Translations under genes and position numbers: made by a program
From: Congregibacter litoralis KT71
GTDB lineage: Bacteria > Pseudomonadota > Gammaproteobacteria > Pseudomonadales > Halieaceae
Assembly: GCF_000153125.2 (NCBI RefSeq)
Contig: NZ_CM002299.1
Location: 2,738,828 to 2,802,827 of the forward strand
DNA length: 64,000 nt
Direction of reading: 5' to 3'
The notes under the pieces: model-generated
The model's database searches: none
What the model was told of the DNA's origin: nothing
Seen by the model: the letters and a program-made list of their open reading frames with translations, nothing else
Part shown: one piece after another, positions 43,251 to 53,292 of the stretch
Position numbering within the stretch: position 1 is the first letter of the stretch
How the letters are laid out: every line of letters starts with the position of its first letter

Positions 43251-44671
43251 ACACGCAGTTTTTTGTTTTCGCCGCCATCACCGTCGCCATCGCGGTCTTT
43301 ACCTATCTTCAATGCCGAAAAGCGCCCCGCAGCGGGGATGATAATGCCGAGTATTTTCTGGCGGGTCGCACCCTGTCCTGGTACTTCATTGCGGGCTCCA
43401 TCACCCTGACCAACCTGAGCACCGATCAGCTGGTGGGCATGAACGGCAATCAGATGCTCCTCCTGGCCTGGTGGGAGCTCGCCGCCGTAGTGGGACTCCT
43501 GATTCTGGCCTTTGTTTTTGTCCCCATCTACTACCGCTACAACTGCGCGACCACCACGGAACTCCTGGAAAAGCGCTATGGCAAGCAATCCCTGCGCTCC
43601 CTGGTCTCTATTCTGTTCCTCCTGGGAAACGTATTTCTGTATCTCCCCATCATGCTCTACACGGGCTCTCTTTTCCTCAAGTCCATGTTTGGCCTGGAGG
43701 CATCCACGCTGACCATAGCCTGCGCCCTCGCCGCGCTGGGCTCGTCCTACGCCATCTTCGGGGGACTCCGTGCCGTCGCCGTATCCGACACCCTCAGCGG
43801 CATTGGACTCCTCAGCTTGAGTCTTGTCGTGGTCTGGCTTTCTCTGGACGCCATCAACTTCGACTTTTCCGGGATACCCGCAGATCGCCTGACTATGATC
43901 GGCGGCGCCGACTCCCCCATCCCCTGGACCACGCTCTTCACGGGCATGCTGTTTATTCAGATCTTTTACTGGAGCACCAATCAGACGATTACCCAGCGCG
44001 CCATGGCAGCGCCCAGCGTAAGAGAAGCGCAGAAAGGTGTCCTTGCAGCGGCTGCTATCCGGCTGCTCATTGTGCCGGCGATTATCGTGATTCCCGGGAT
44101 CTGCGCCTACAAGCTTTATGGCGACATCGGTGATGCCACCTTTGGCACCCTCGTGGGCGACCTCCTGCCCGGCTGGCTGTCGGGCACCTTCGCCGCCATG
44201 ATGGTGGCGGCGGTGCTTACCAGCTTTAACAGCGTGCTCAACTCTTCATCGACGCTCTACGTCATTGATCTTCATGAGCCCTATGTCAACAAGGGAGCCA
44301 ACGTCCATCGTCTGAACATATGGGTTTCCATTGCTTTTGTTGCCTGCGCACTGCTCCTCGTACCGATCTACGATGGTGCGGAGAGCATTATTAATCTGGT
44401 GCAGCAACTCAACGGCCTGTTGAGCATGCCCATCCTCTCGGTGTTTATCGTGGGCTTGGTATTTCGCGGTGTTGCTGCCGGCGCAGCCGGTATCGCCCTG
44501 GTGAGCGGCGTGGCCCTGTACGCGGTGTTTTCCTTTGTGTGGACACCCATCCACTACATCCATCTCATGGCCATTACGCTGTTCTTCTGCATTGCCATAG
44601 CGCTTATTGCCAATCGCCTGGTGTTTGAGGGGCAGGCAAAGCTGTCTTTTGCCAAGGCGCTCCCCGCTTGA
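43247..44671 (+). CDS. Sodium/solute symporter (SLC5 family), probable galactose or glucose transporter
   Basis: 474 residues from the ATG at 43247; the frame from 43067 only reads through galT. It has thirteen or so hydrophobic helices of the LeuT-like SSS family, with NAEYFLAGRTLSWYFIAGS, LTNLSTDQLVGMNG and the family stretch WSTNQTITQRAMAA. The style is that of SglT-type sugar carriers. Position between galT and an alpha-galactosidase indicates Na+-driven uptake of galactose or a galactoside. Stop overlaps the GH36 start (TTGA). Confidence 0.87.
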   Translation: MNTQFFVFAAITVAIAVFTYLQCRKAPRSGDDNAEYFLAGRTLSWYFIAGSITLTNLSTDQLVGMNGNQMLLLAWWELAAVVGLLILAFVFVPIYYRYNCATTTELLEKRYGKQSLRSLVSILFLLGNVFLYLPIMLYTGSLFLKSMFGLEASTLTIACALAALGSSYAIFGGLRAVAVSDTLSGIGLLSLSLVVVWLSLDAINFDFSGIPADRLTMIGGADSPIPWTTLFTGMLFIQIFYWSTNQTITQRAMAAPSVREAQKGVLAAAAIRLLIVPAIIVIPGICAYKLYGDIGDATFGTLVGDLLPGWLSGTFAAMMVAAVLTSFNSVLNSSSTLYVIDLHEPYVNKGANVHRLNIWVSIAFVACALLLVPIYDGAESIINLVQQLNGLLSMPILSVFIVGLVFRGVAAGAAGIALVSGVALYAVFSFVWTPIHYIHLMAITLFFCIAIALIANRLVFEGQAKLSFAKALPA

Positions 44672-46782
44672 GCTTCCATCGCCTGGACGCCGGCGACAGC
44701 ACCCTGGTCTTTGATTGCCGCGACGCACTACTCGACGTCTGCTACCTGGGGCGCCGCTTACCGGCGGCGTTGAACCTTGAGGAAATTTCCCTACTGACCG
44801 CAGCGCCCACCCCCCACGGAGAACTGGATTGCGAACTCCGCACCGAGGGTTTCCCCGGCGAGGATGGTCACTCCCCGGGGCAGGCCGCCCTGCGCCTGCG
44901 GCGCGATGGCCACGCGCTCCTGAACCAGTTACGCGTTGCAGACTGTTCTTCTTCCGGCGAGGTCTTCCACTGCACGCTTGAAGATCGTCAGGCGGGAGTT
45001 GAGATCCGCCTGACCCTCTGCGCCACGGCATCCGGCGTTTTTTCCAGCGAGAGCGCCATTGTCAACAGCGCGAAGGAGGGCCTTCTGGAGGTGGACTGGC
45101 TCGCGGCCCTGCATTTACCCCTGCCTGCGCTCTATAGCGAAGTGGAACGCTACGGTGGTTTTTGGGCGAACGAAATGCTCGCCGAGCGAATACCCCTGGG
45201 GCAGTTTGCGCTCGACACCTCTAGCCAGCGAGGTCGCTGCTCTCATCAGAGTTTCCCCACGCTGATTTGCGGTGAGACGGGCTTCAGTCACGAAAAGCAG
45301 CGGGTACTCCTCACCACCCTGGCCTGGAGTGGCAATCACCGGCTCCGTGTCGAGCCAGCCATCACGGGCGGCCATAGCCTCCAAGCCGGGGTCGTTCTCC
45401 AAGGCGGGGAAGTCCGCCTGGCTCCCGGCGAGCAGTGGCAAGGCCCTAAAGCACTTTTTGCTCTGAGCAACGGCGGCCTCAACGATATTCGCAGGCAATT
45501 CAAACGCTATTGGTTTGACCAAAAGGCTTACTCGGAACCGCCGGAGCGCCCGGTACATTTTAATAGCTGGGAATCGAGTTACTTTGAGCACGACGTCCAC
45601 AGCAGTCTGAAGCTCATCGACGAGGCTCATGACCTGGGTGCCGAGCGCTTTGTTTTGGACGATGGCTGGATGGAGGGACGCAGCGGTATCGGTGTCGGAC
45701 TTGGCGACTGGCTGCCCTGCCCCCGCCGTTATCCCGAGGGTCTGGGGCCCCTTGCCCGTCATGCGCGAAAGCTCGGCATGTCCTTCGGCGTGTGGATCGA
45801 ACCAGAAATGCTTACCCCGGACTCGAGCGTCGCGGCGGAACATCCGGACTGGATTATCGCGGCAGCGGCCTACCCGGGGGTATCGGGACGACAGCAGTAT
45901 CTGTTGAATCTGTGCCTGTCCGAGGTCCGCGAGCATATTCTTCAATGCATTGAGCGACTGATCCAGGACTGCGATCCCGACTATCTCAAATGGGACATGA
46001 ACCGTGACTACGCACAGGTGGGTTTTGGGGGTTCTGCCACGCCCGAGGCCATGACCCGGGCCTGGTACCAGTTACTGTCAGAACTACGCCTGCGCCATCC
46101 CCGGGTGGTCATCGAATCCTGTGCCGCCGGCGGCGCACGGAACGATGCCGGAGCCCTGACCCATGCCGACCGACTATGGCCCAGCGACAGCATGGACCCC
46201 TTGCAACGTTTTGCGCTGATGAAACATATAAGCTGCGTTTTTCCTCCGGCTTTACTGGGCTCTCATGTGGGTGCTGCACCCTCCTCCACCACAGGCGCAA
46301 CGCTACCCCTCTCCACGCGCTGCCTTGTTGCACTCCTGGGACACATGGGACTCGAACTCGACCCCAAAACCCTCGATGCCAGTGAGCGCGACACAATCCG
46401 GCGATGGGTGGCCTTTTTCAAGAGAGAGCGCGACCGGCTGGCGCGTTCAGACTTTTACTACCTGGATGGACTTGAACCGGGCCTGGACTCACTGCTGGTC
46501 TATTCCCGGGAAGACACCCGCTGTTTGCTCTTCATACTACGCAGTGCTTACCCCACACAGGCCCAACCTCCGGTGGTCGCCCTGCCTTCCTGCGTCAGGG
46601 GCAGCACATTCCATCTTGAGTTACTCAACCCTGAAGATGCCGACTTCGTTCAGCAGGACATCGAGTGGCATCGCGGTGGCGCAGTAACGGTATCCGGTGA
46701 CACTCTGCACCTCGCAGGCCTGCGATTACCCTTCCTGCGGGCAGGCCACGCCGCCCTGATCCAGATAACACCGACAAGCTGA
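44668..46782 (+). CDS. Alpha-galactosidase, glycoside hydrolase family 36
   Basis: 704 residues using a TTG start that overlaps the symporter stop by 4 bases. The N-terminal supersandwich domain (about 1-290) precedes a TIM barrel with NSWESSYFEHD, LDDGWMEGR and GVWIEPEML. The nucleophile is Asp443 in YLKWDMNRD and the acid/base Asp507 in LWPSDSMDP. No signal peptide, so cytoplasmic cleavage of raffinose/melibiose-type alpha-galactosides is expected. With GH42 the operon covers both anomers. Confidence 0.9.
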   Translation: MSFHRLDAGDSTLVFDCRDALLDVCYLGRRLPAALNLEEISLLTAAPTPHGELDCELRTEGFPGEDGHSPGQAALRLRRDGHALLNQLRVADCSSSGEVFHCTLEDRQAGVEIRLTLCATASGVFSSESAIVNSAKEGLLEVDWLAALHLPLPALYSEVERYGGFWANEMLAERIPLGQFALDTSSQRGRCSHQSFPTLICGETGFSHEKQRVLLTTLAWSGNHRLRVEPAITGGHSLQAGVVLQGGEVRLAPGEQWQGPKALFALSNGGLNDIRRQFKRYWFDQKAYSEPPERPVHFNSWESSYFEHDVHSSLKLIDEAHDLGAERFVLDDGWMEGRSGIGVGLGDWLPCPRRYPEGLGPLARHARKLGMSFGVWIEPEMLTPDSSVAAEHPDWIIAAAAYPGVSGRQQYLLNLCLSEVREHILQCIERLIQDCDPDYLKWDMNRDYAQVGFGGSATPEAMTRAWYQLLSELRLRHPRVVIESCAAGGARNDAGALTHADRLWPSDSMDPLQRFALMKHISCVFPPALLGSHVGAAPSSTTGATLPLSTRCLVALLGHMGLELDPKTLDASERDTIRRWVAFFKRERDRLARSDFYYLDGLEPGLDSLLVYSREDTRCLLFILRSAYPTQAQPPVVALPSCVRGSTFHLELLNPEDADFVQQDIEWHRGGAVTVSGDTLHLAGLRLPFLRAGHAALIQITPTS

Positions 46783-46807
46783 ATTCATTTGTTTAAAGGA
46801 CCGTTTC

Positions 46808-47410
46808 ATGGAACCCTCAGCATTACGCACCACCCAGATCACCGCGCTGTTACTGTTGCTCCTGGCGATAACCCAAGCCACCTACACGGCACTGTATGTG
46901 GCGGAGCTCGACGTGCCACGGCAATTGCTCTGGGGCATTGAGGGCCTGCTCTTCACTTTCCTCGCCGCCTTTGCGGGTGCTGCCATGGTACAGACCAACC
47001 GCTACCACCTCGGGTGGGCTGCGATTGCCTTTAGCGCCGTGCTCAACGTTGTGCAGGTCAGCGTGGGTCTCACAATGTTCGGACCCTTTCGCGAGGCGGC
47101 GGGACAGGTAGACGGCCTGGCTCCGGCGGCGAGCGCCGTGGTCGCTTTTTCCTTTATGGTGTACTACGCCGCAAAACTATTGCTGGGACTTGCCGCCATG
47201 GTGTTCGGCATAGCCAGAGTGCACGCGGGATCCAAACCTCTGGGTGGCGTTACCGTGCTGCTTGGTGGCATCGCCATCATCGCCAACGCCGCGGTGATTA
47301 TGGCCGGTCGGGACGCTTTCATACCCTCAGCGGTTGCGGGGGGATCAGGTGTTGTCGCTACCTTTCTTTTAGCACTGTGCCTGGTGACAAGCGCTGATGC
47401 AGATACCTAG
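46808..47410 (+). CDS. Hypothetical integral membrane protein, end of galactoside operon
   Basis: 200 residues with about six hydrophobic helices and very few charged residues. I do not recognise the family. AAAGGA precedes the ATG, 25 bases after the GH36 stop, so it is probably co-transcribed with the galactoside genes. Its last codons overlap the serine ammonia-lyase stop on the other strand by 4 bases. Confidence 0.65.
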   Translation: MEPSALRTTQITALLLLLLAITQATYTALYVAELDVPRQLLWGIEGLLFTFLAAFAGAAMVQTNRYHLGWAAIAFSAVLNVVQVSVGLTMFGPFREAAGQVDGLAPAASAVVAFSFMVYYAAKLLLGLAAMVFGIARVHAGSKPLGGVTVLLGGIAIIANAAVIMAGRDAFIPSAVAGGSGVVATFLLALCLVTSADADT

Positions 47411-48810
47411 CACTCAACAAAGTTTACGGGCACCGCAAGCACGTTTACCGCAAGACCACCCCGGGCGGTTTCCTTGTACTTGTCCTGCATATCCCGTCCC
47501 GTATCCCGCATGGTCTTGATGACCTGATCCAGGGATACGTAGTGTTCTCCGGACCCTCGCAGGGCCATACGCGCGGCGGAAATTGCCTTGATCGCACCCA
47601 TGGCATTGCGCTCGATACAGGGAACCTGCACAAGACCGCCAATGGGATCACAGGTCAGACCCAGGTTATGTTCCATGGCTATTTCCGCAGCGTTCTCGAC
47701 CTGGGCCGGGGTTCCGCCCAGCGCGTCCGCCAGCGCCGCCGCCGCCATGGAGCAGGCTGAGCCAACCTCCCCCTGACAGCCCACCTCGGCCCCGGAGATG
47801 GAAGCATTGATTTTGTAGAGAATCCCCACCGCTGCGGCGGTGAGCAGATAACGGCAGATATCGTTGTCACTACTGCCCTGACAGTGGGACAGATAGTACT
47901 TGAGCACCGCGGGAATAATGCCCGCTGCGCCGTTTGTGGGGGCTGTCACGATGCGGCCACCGGCGGCGTTTTCTTCATTCACTGCCAGGGCATAAAGCGT
48001 CACCCAGTCCATGGTATTCAGAGAAGGGTCACCAAAACTGTTTGACTGGCTCTTCAGTTGCCGGTGGAGCTGCGCGGCACGCCGGCGCACCTTGAGTCCT
48101 CCCGGCATGATGCCCTCGGTGCGACACCCTCGGTCGATACAGGCATCCATCACCGACCACAGCTCGAGCAACTTCCGGCGCACCTCTGCTTCGCTGCGCC
48201 AGGCTTTTTCGTTTTCCATCATGAGCGCACTGATGGACAGGCCATGTTCCTTGCACTGGGCAAGCAATTCATCCGCTGTACTAAAAGGATATGGCAGATC
48301 TGTGGGATCGTCGACGATAAGCTCTTCGCCCGACGCCGCCGCCTCGTTCACCACAAAGCCGCCGCCGACGGAGTAGTACACCCGGGTCAACAGGGAACTC
48401 CCATCTGCGTCCTGTGCCGTAAACCGCATACCGTTTGCGTGGTAGGGCAGGGACTCCCTGCGATGCATGATGAGATCATCGCGATAGCTGAAGACAATGC
48501 TATGGCTGCCGAGAAGTGCCAGCTCACCGCCCTCCCTCACCCGCTGCACATGAGCGGCAATGCTATCCACATCCACTGATTCGGGGAGCTCTCCCATCAA
48601 GCCAAGAATAATGGCTTTGGGAGAGCCGTGACCGGCACCGGTGGCGCCCAGGGACCCGAAGAGCTCCACGGTCAGGCGCGACACCGAGTCCAACTTTTCT
48701 TCGTTTTTAAGAGCACAGGCGAAACGCTGAGCCGCCACCATGGGACCCACGGTATGGGAGCTGGACGGACCGATGCCCACCTTGAACAAATCGAATGCAC
48801 TGACGCTCAC
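47407..48810 (-). CDS. L-serine ammonia-lyase (iron-sulfur type)
   Basis: 467 residues, single-chain SdaA/SdaB type with the beta domain first ([13 protein letters not shown] near 12-24) and the catalytic alpha domain after. Fe-S ligand cysteines are visible in [28 protein letters not shown], and the C-terminal Cys467 (VNFVEC) that acts as the cluster's displaceable tail ligand in the family. It deaminates L-serine to pyruvate. The neighbouring PLP threonine ammonia-lyase is on the same strand, 51 bases upstream, suggesting joint hydroxy-amino-acid catabolism. Confidence 0.9.
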   Translation of the reverse strand: MSVSAFDLFKVGIGPSSSHTVGPMVAAQRFACALKNEEKLDSVSRLTVELFGSLGATGAGHGSPKAIILGLMGELPESVDVDSIAAHVQRVREGGELALLGSHSIVFSYRDDLIMHRRESLPYHANGMRFTAQDADGSSLLTRVYYSVGGGFVVNEAAASGEELIVDDPTDLPYPFSTADELLAQCKEHGLSISALMMENEKAWRSEAEVRRKLLELWSVMDACIDRGCRTEGIMPGGLKVRRRAAQLHRQLKSQSNSFGDPSLNTMDWVTLYALAVNEENAAGGRIVTAPTNGAAGIIPAVLKYYLSHCQGSSDNDICRYLLTAAAVGILYKINASISGAEVGCQGEVGSACSMAAAALADALGGTPAQVENAAEIAMEHNLGLTCDPIGGLVQVPCIERNAMGAIKAISAARMALRGSGEHYVSLDQVIKTMRDTGRDMQDKYKETARGGLAVNVLAVPVNFVEC

Positions 48811-48861
48811 GGCAACACCCTCATAAATGTCCAGCGTTGGGAGAACTAGCGCCAGAGACCT

Positions 48862-49851
48862 TCAACGGGCTTCTCCTAAAACGTCTGCGAACACGCGCGG
48901 ATCCACGTTTCCCCCGCTGAGCATTATCGCGACGGACTGGTACCTGGGATCCAGCTTTCCTGACAGCAGCGCCGCAAGAGCAACGGCCCCGCCGGGCTCC
49001 ACCACAAGCTTCAGGACCCTGAAGGCGTAGCGCATGGCCGCTTTTACTTCGGACTCCGTGACCACCAGGCCGCCGGTAAGAAGACGCTGATTGATGGAGA
49101 ACGTCATCACCCCCGGCGTCGGCGATAACAGGGCATCGCATAGTGACGGCTGTGAGGTATCCGCCCGCTCACGCTGACCCGACATCAGAGAACGGGCATG
49201 GTCATCGTAGTGCGCCGGCTCCACGGTAAAGAGCGCCGTATCCGGACTCAGCGTCTCTGCGGCGAGCGCACAACCTGCGGTAAGTCCGCCTCCACCACAG
49301 CAGATAAGCAGCGCATCGAGGGCTCGCCCCTCTTTTGCGGCGTCTTCAAAAATCTCCAGACCGGCGGTCCCCTGCCCCGCAATAACATGAGCATCGTCAA
49401 AGGACGGCACAATGACCCCGCCGTCACGCTCAGCGAGGGCGTAGCTGATCGCCTCGCGATCCTCGCTGTAGCGATCGTAGGTAATTACCTCGGCGCCAAG
49501 GGCCCGGGTGTTGTCGAGCTTAATGCGCGGTGCATCCTCGGGCATGACGATGCGTGCGCGCAGGCCCTCCAGCTTAGCCGCCGCCGCCACGCCCTGGGCG
49601 TGATTACCTGAGGACCAGGCGATAACGCCGGACTTGCGCTCCTCCGGTGTTAGCTGCGAGATTCGGTTGTAGGCGCCGCGGAACTTGAAGCTACCGCTGT
49701 GCTGCAGCATCTCCGGCTTCAAGAAAACCTCTCTTTTGCTGTCCTCATTGAGGAAGCGGTTTTGCAGCAGGGGCGTGCGTGTGGCTCGCCCCAGCAGCCG
49801 CCCGGCGGCGGCTTGAACATCGCCAAAGGACGGTAGCTCATCTGTGGTCAT
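48862..49851 (-). CDS. PLP-dependent threonine/serine ammonia-lyase
   Basis: 329 residues from the ATG at 49851 (AGAGG upstream); the frame to 50001 lacks homology. Fold-type II PLP enzyme: PLP lysine in SGSFKFRGAYNR, substrate loop SSGNHAQGVA, phosphate loop CCGGGGLTAG and C-terminal LSGGNVD. It lacks the ACT-like regulatory domain of biosynthetic IlvA, so it is the short catabolic type acting on threonine or serine, and possibly serine racemisation. Same strand as the serine ammonia-lyase. Confidence 0.85.
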   Translation of the reverse strand: MTTDELPSFGDVQAAAGRLLGRATRTPLLQNRFLNEDSKREVFLKPEMLQHSGSFKFRGAYNRISQLTPEERKSGVIAWSSGNHAQGVAAAAKLEGLRARIVMPEDAPRIKLDNTRALGAEVITYDRYSEDREAISYALAERDGGVIVPSFDDAHVIAGQGTAGLEIFEDAAKEGRALDALLICCGGGGLTAGCALAAETLSPDTALFTVEPAHYDDHARSLMSGQRERADTSQPSLCDALLSPTPGVMTFSINQRLLTGGLVVTESEVKAAMRYAFRVLKLVVEPGGAVALAALLSGKLDPRYQSVAIMLSGGNVDPRVFADVLGEAR

Positions 49852-49984
49852 GGATACGCCTCTTAATGGGTTACGCCCCTCTTTATCGCTACACCTCTTT
49901 ATCATCAAACGCTCAACACCGTGCTTTTCCTGCCCGGAGCAATGATGAATAATTATGCTCCCTTCAGCGATCAGGATACACACC

Positions 49985-50332
49985 ATGCCATACACGCTCA
50001 TCCATCACACGGGTTGCGGATCCTCAAAAAAGGGCCTCGCCCTGCTTCAGGAAAACGGCATAGAGCCTGAAGTGCGCAAGTACATGAACAAGAGCGATAT
50101 GCTCAGCGAGAGCGAGCTTCGCGATATTGCCAGGAAGATGGGCAATGTGAGTCCGCGAGCGTTTATGCGGGAGAAAGATGCGATCAAGCTCGGTATTTCC
50201 GACTCCGCATCGGATGACGAGCTGTTTGCGGCCATGGCCGCGGAACCCAGGCTTATTCAGCGTCCCATCGGCATCAATGGTGCCAAGGCGATCCTTGGAA
50301 GACCCAACGAACAGCTGCTGGACATTGCCTGA
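49985..50332 (+). CDS. ArsC/Spx-like thioredoxin-fold protein
   Basis: 115 residues from the ATG at 49985 (AGGA about 10 bases upstream). The fold is ArsC-like: TLIHHTGCGSSKKGLALL with the N-terminal Cys at about residue 11 (CGSS, CxxS type), then AFMREKD and LIQRPIGINGAKAILGRP, where the ArsC-family catalytic Arg is kept. It may reduce arsenate or act as a YffB/Spx-like thiol protein; no ars genes are near. Divergent from the threonine ammonia-lyase gene. Confidence 0.8.
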   Translation: MPYTLIHHTGCGSSKKGLALLQENGIEPEVRKYMNKSDMLSESELRDIARKMGNVSPRAFMREKDAIKLGISDSASDDELFAAMAAEPRLIQRPIGINGAKAILGRPNEQLLDIA

Positions 50333-50343
50333 CAGCTCCTTTG

Positions 50344-50416
50344 GCCCTTTGCTCCTTTAGCTCTTTAGCTCTTTAGCCCTTTAGCCCTTTAGCCCTTTAG
50401 CCCTTTAGCCCTTTGC
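50344..50416. repeat. 8-bp tandem repeat (CCCTTTAG) between convergent genes
   Basis: Four perfect CCCTTTAG units (50377-50408) follow two CTCTTTAG units and are flanked by degenerate copies. The array fills the gap between the ArsC-like gene and pgl, which end towards each other. It has no stem-loop and no coding potential on either strand that I would trust. Confidence 0.85.
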
Positions 50417-50453
50417 CTCGGAGCCAGGAGCCCTTTTCCCGGGAGCCAGGGAA

Positions 50454-51176
50454 TCAGGGCGCCCAGTACACCGTGGCAGCGGGTGCCTCACTCGCCAAAA
50501 CCGCAGCAATGGGCAAGGTTGCCGCATCTTTTTCCAAGCGGGCACGCTCCAGCACGGCGCGCTTTTCCTCTCCCACGATGTGTACGATCAGGTGGCGCGA
50601 GTCCAGAATACGCGCCAGGGTCATGCTCATGCGCGCATGGGGTGCAGTGATGGGATCTACGGCAATAACCGTGTCGCTACTGCTGAGATCCAGACCCGCA
50701 CTCAGATTCTCCGCCCCGGGGAACAGGGAGGCGAAATGCCCGTCTCCGCCCATACCCAGAATCATCACATCAATGGTCCCGAGATCAGCGAGGCGCTTGC
50801 TGATTTCCGATACCGCATCCCGGGGATGCTCATCTTGGGTAACCAGCGAGACAAACTGCGCATCGCCCGCCGCGCCCTGAAGAAGATTCTCCCGTACCAG
50901 GCGATCGTTGCTGTCCCTGTGGTCGGCGCGCACCCAGCGATCATCCGCCAGGGTGACCGTGACCCGGGACCAATCGAGATCTTCCTTCGCCAGAGTCCCA
51001 AAAAAGCCTTTTGGGGTACTCCCCCCGGAGAGCACCAGACTGGCTTTGCCTCGTTGCTCCAGGGCACTCCTCAGGATCCTCGCGACATCCGCTGCCAGAT
51101 CCTCATCCAGACGGTCGCGGCTGGAAAACGAGCGAAAGCGGTCCGCTAACGCATTGCAGGAATCCCGGTCAGACAT
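50454..51176 (-). CDS. pgl: 6-phosphogluconolactonase
   Basis: 240 residues from the ATG at 51176, overlapping the zwf stop by 8 bases; upstream ATGs at 51191 and 51383 read deeper into zwf. Family motifs are present: LVLSGGSTPKGFF near 48-60, VTLADDRWV and the catalytic ILGMGGDGHFASLFPG. It hydrolyses 6-phosphogluconolactone. Last gene of the hexR-ppc-edd-eda-zwf-pgl run. Confidence 0.9.
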   Translation of the reverse strand: MSDRDSCNALADRFRSFSSRDRLDEDLAADVARILRSALEQRGKASLVLSGGSTPKGFFGTLAKEDLDWSRVTVTLADDRWVRADHRDSNDRLVRENLLQGAAGDAQFVSLVTQDEHPRDAVSEISKRLADLGTIDVMILGMGGDGHFASLFPGAENLSAGLDLSSSDTVIAVDPITAPHARMSMTLARILDSRHLIVHIVGEEKRAVLERARLEKDAATLPIAAVLASEAPAATVYWAP

Positions 51177-52614
51177 GCCAGCTGCGTCCATCTTTCTCGA
51201 TGAGTAACTCGCCCTTTGTGGGCCCCCAGGAACCGGCCTGATAGCTCTGAAGGCTGGGTGCCCTCGCCTGCCAGGCATCAATGAGTTCATCACACCAGCG
51301 CCAGGACTCTTCGATCTCCTCGCGGCCGACAAAGAGCGACTGATCCGCATTGATGGCGTCGAGGAGGAGCCGCTCATAGGCATCGGGTATGCGGTCCAGC
51401 TCCGAATGATCCAGAAAATCCAGATTGAGGTTCTTGGTCACCAGACCCATTTTATTGCGCAGGCTGTGCTGCTTGGAGACCATCTGCATTTCGATGCCCT
51501 CGTTGGGCTGAAGACGAATAACCAGACGGTTGGGCACGTCCTCGCTCCCCGCACCGGCAAAAATATTGTGCGGCAGTGCCTTGTAGGTGATCACAATCTC
51601 CGTAAGCTTCTCGGGCATGCGCTTCCCCGTGCGCAGATAAAATGGCACCCCGGCCCAACGCCAGTTGTCGATGAATGCCTTGAGCGCCACGTAGGTTTCC
51701 GTCTGGCTATCCTGCGCCGGACAATCCTCCTCTTCCAGATACCCCGGGACAGATTCGCCCCGCAGCCATCCCGCCGCGTACTGTCCCCGCACCGCGTGAT
51801 CCCGGACATTGTTTTCGTTAATGGGACGCAGGGCGCGAACAATCTTAACCTTCTCATCGCGGATACCTTCGGCGGTCATGGAGTTGGGTGGCTCCATAGC
51901 CACGAGGCAGAGCAGTTGCATGAGATGGTTCTGCACCATATCGCGCAGCTGACCTACGCCGTCGTAATAGGACCAGCGACCCTCGATGCCAATGGGCTCG
52001 GCCACGGTGATCTGCACGTGATCGACGCAGCTCTGATCCCACTGGGTGTTAATGAAGCGATTGCCGAAGCGCATCACCAGGAGATTCTGCACCGTCTCCT
52101 TACCCAGATAATGATCAACGCGATAAATGGAGTCCTCGGGGAAGTACTCGCCCACGGTATCATTCACTGCCTTGCAACTCTCCAGGTCGTGCCCGATAGG
52201 TTTTTCCAGGAGCAGACGACGATCACCGGAAAGGCAGCCAGCCGCACCAAGGTGCTCACAGATCGGCCCAAACAATGAGGGTGGTGTTGCCAGATAAAAC
52301 ATTGCCGGTCGATCCGCCGACAAAAGCTGAGCGAGCTCCGAGAAGCCCTCGGCATTGCCAAAATCAATGCGGTGATACATAAAGCGGGAGCTGTAGCTCG
52401 CCCACTGCTCCTCAGACCAGCGGGAATCATCCACGTATTTTCGCACCCGATCCTTGATGTCGTTCAGGAAGGTCTCCAGAGAAATATCTTCCCGGGCCAG
52501 GGCGTGAATACGCACGCCCGCAGGGAGAAGCTCGCAGTTGTCCAGATGATAGAGCGCCGGAAACAGCTTGCGTGCCGACAGGTCACCCCGGGCACCAAAG
52601 ATCAGTAAATCCAT
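51169..52614 (-). CDS. zwf: Glucose-6-phosphate 1-dehydrogenase
   Basis: 481 residues from the ATG at 52614, which has GGAGGAG six bases upstream and opens directly with the NADP fold (MDLLIFGARGDLSARKL). An ATG at 52650 would add 12 residues and overlap eda by 4 bases. The substrate motif IYRVDHYLGKETVQNLL is intact. It makes 6-phosphogluconolactone and NADPH, feeding pgl and the Entner-Doudoroff enzymes next to it. Confidence 0.92.
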   Translation of the reverse strand: MDLLIFGARGDLSARKLFPALYHLDNCELLPAGVRIHALAREDISLETFLNDIKDRVRKYVDDSRWSEEQWASYSSRFMYHRIDFGNAEGFSELAQLLSADRPAMFYLATPPSLFGPICEHLGAAGCLSGDRRLLLEKPIGHDLESCKAVNDTVGEYFPEDSIYRVDHYLGKETVQNLLVMRFGNRFINTQWDQSCVDHVQITVAEPIGIEGRWSYYDGVGQLRDMVQNHLMQLLCLVAMEPPNSMTAEGIRDEKVKIVRALRPINENNVRDHAVRGQYAAGWLRGESVPGYLEEEDCPAQDSQTETYVALKAFIDNWRWAGVPFYLRTGKRMPEKLTEIVITYKALPHNIFAGAGSEDVPNRLVIRLQPNEGIEMQMVSKQHSLRNKMGLVTKNLNLDFLDHSELDRIPDAYERLLLDAINADQSLFVGREEIEESWRWCDELIDAWQARAPSLQSYQAGSWGPTKGELLIEKDGRSWHV

Positions 52615-52646
52615 GTCCTTCTCCTCCGGACTAGCCATAGTCTCAA

Positions 52647-53291
52647 TCATTGTGCCGCCCTGAAGGCCGTTACGTGCTCAACGGCCGCGCTTGCCAGCGC
52701 CCGGATGGCATCCCAATCCTGCGCTGCGAGTAATTCAGAGGGCGTCAACCAGGAACCGCCGACGGTAACCACGGATTCAAGCGCCAGATAGTCATCGATA
52801 TTGTGCAAACCAACCCCCCCTGTGGGACAGAACTTCACCCGGGGAAAGGGCCCGGCAAAAGCTTTCAAGGCGGCGGCGCCCCCCGATGCCTCCGCAGGAA
52901 AAAACTTCAGACAATCGACACCATGATCCAGCGCCCGCATCATTTCACTGACCGTGGCAACACCTGGAATCAGAGGCACCGCGGAATCCGCCGCCGCATC
53001 CAGTATTCCCCGGGTAAGACCGGGCGTCACCACGAAGGCACTTCCCGCCTCCACCGCGGCGTCAAAGTCCCGCGCGTTGACGACGGTGCCGGCGCCCACA
53101 ATAGCGTCCGGGACCGCATCGCGAATAGCCGTGATCGCAGGTAAGCCCGCGGGGGTGCGCAAGGTGACTTCCAGCACGGGAATACCCCCTGCAACCAGAG
53201 CCCGCGCAAGGGGAATGGCATGGTCGAGGTTGTCAATGGCCAGGACGGGGACGACGGGGGCCTGGGCCAGGATCTGCGTTGAATGATTCAT
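52647..53291 (-). CDS. eda: 2-keto-3-deoxy-6-phosphogluconate aldolase
   Basis: 214 residues from the ATG at 53291, one base after the edd stop and with GAGGA upstream; a GTG at 53306 is an alternative. The class I aldolase shows the Schiff-base lysine in CLKFFPAEASGG and the phosphate site FCPTGGV. PVLEVTLRTPAG carries the catalytic Glu. It splits KDPG to pyruvate and glyceraldehyde-3-phosphate, the substrate of the divergent gap gene. Confidence 0.92.
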   Translation of the reverse strand: MNHSTQILAQAPVVPVLAIDNLDHAIPLARALVAGGIPVLEVTLRTPAGLPAITAIRDAVPDAIVGAGTVVNARDFDAAVEAGSAFVVTPGLTRGILDAAADSAVPLIPGVATVSEMMRALDHGVDCLKFFPAEASGGAAALKAFAGPFPRVKFCPTGGVGLHNIDDYLALESVVTVGGSWLTPSELLAAQDWDAIRALASAAVEHVTAFRAAQ

Positions 53292-53292
53292 C

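Noticed and set aside
44246..45031. A 261-residue minus-strand frame across the symporter-GH36 junction
   Set aside because: Antisense to two well-identified genes and full of His/Gly/Arg-rich shadow sequence.
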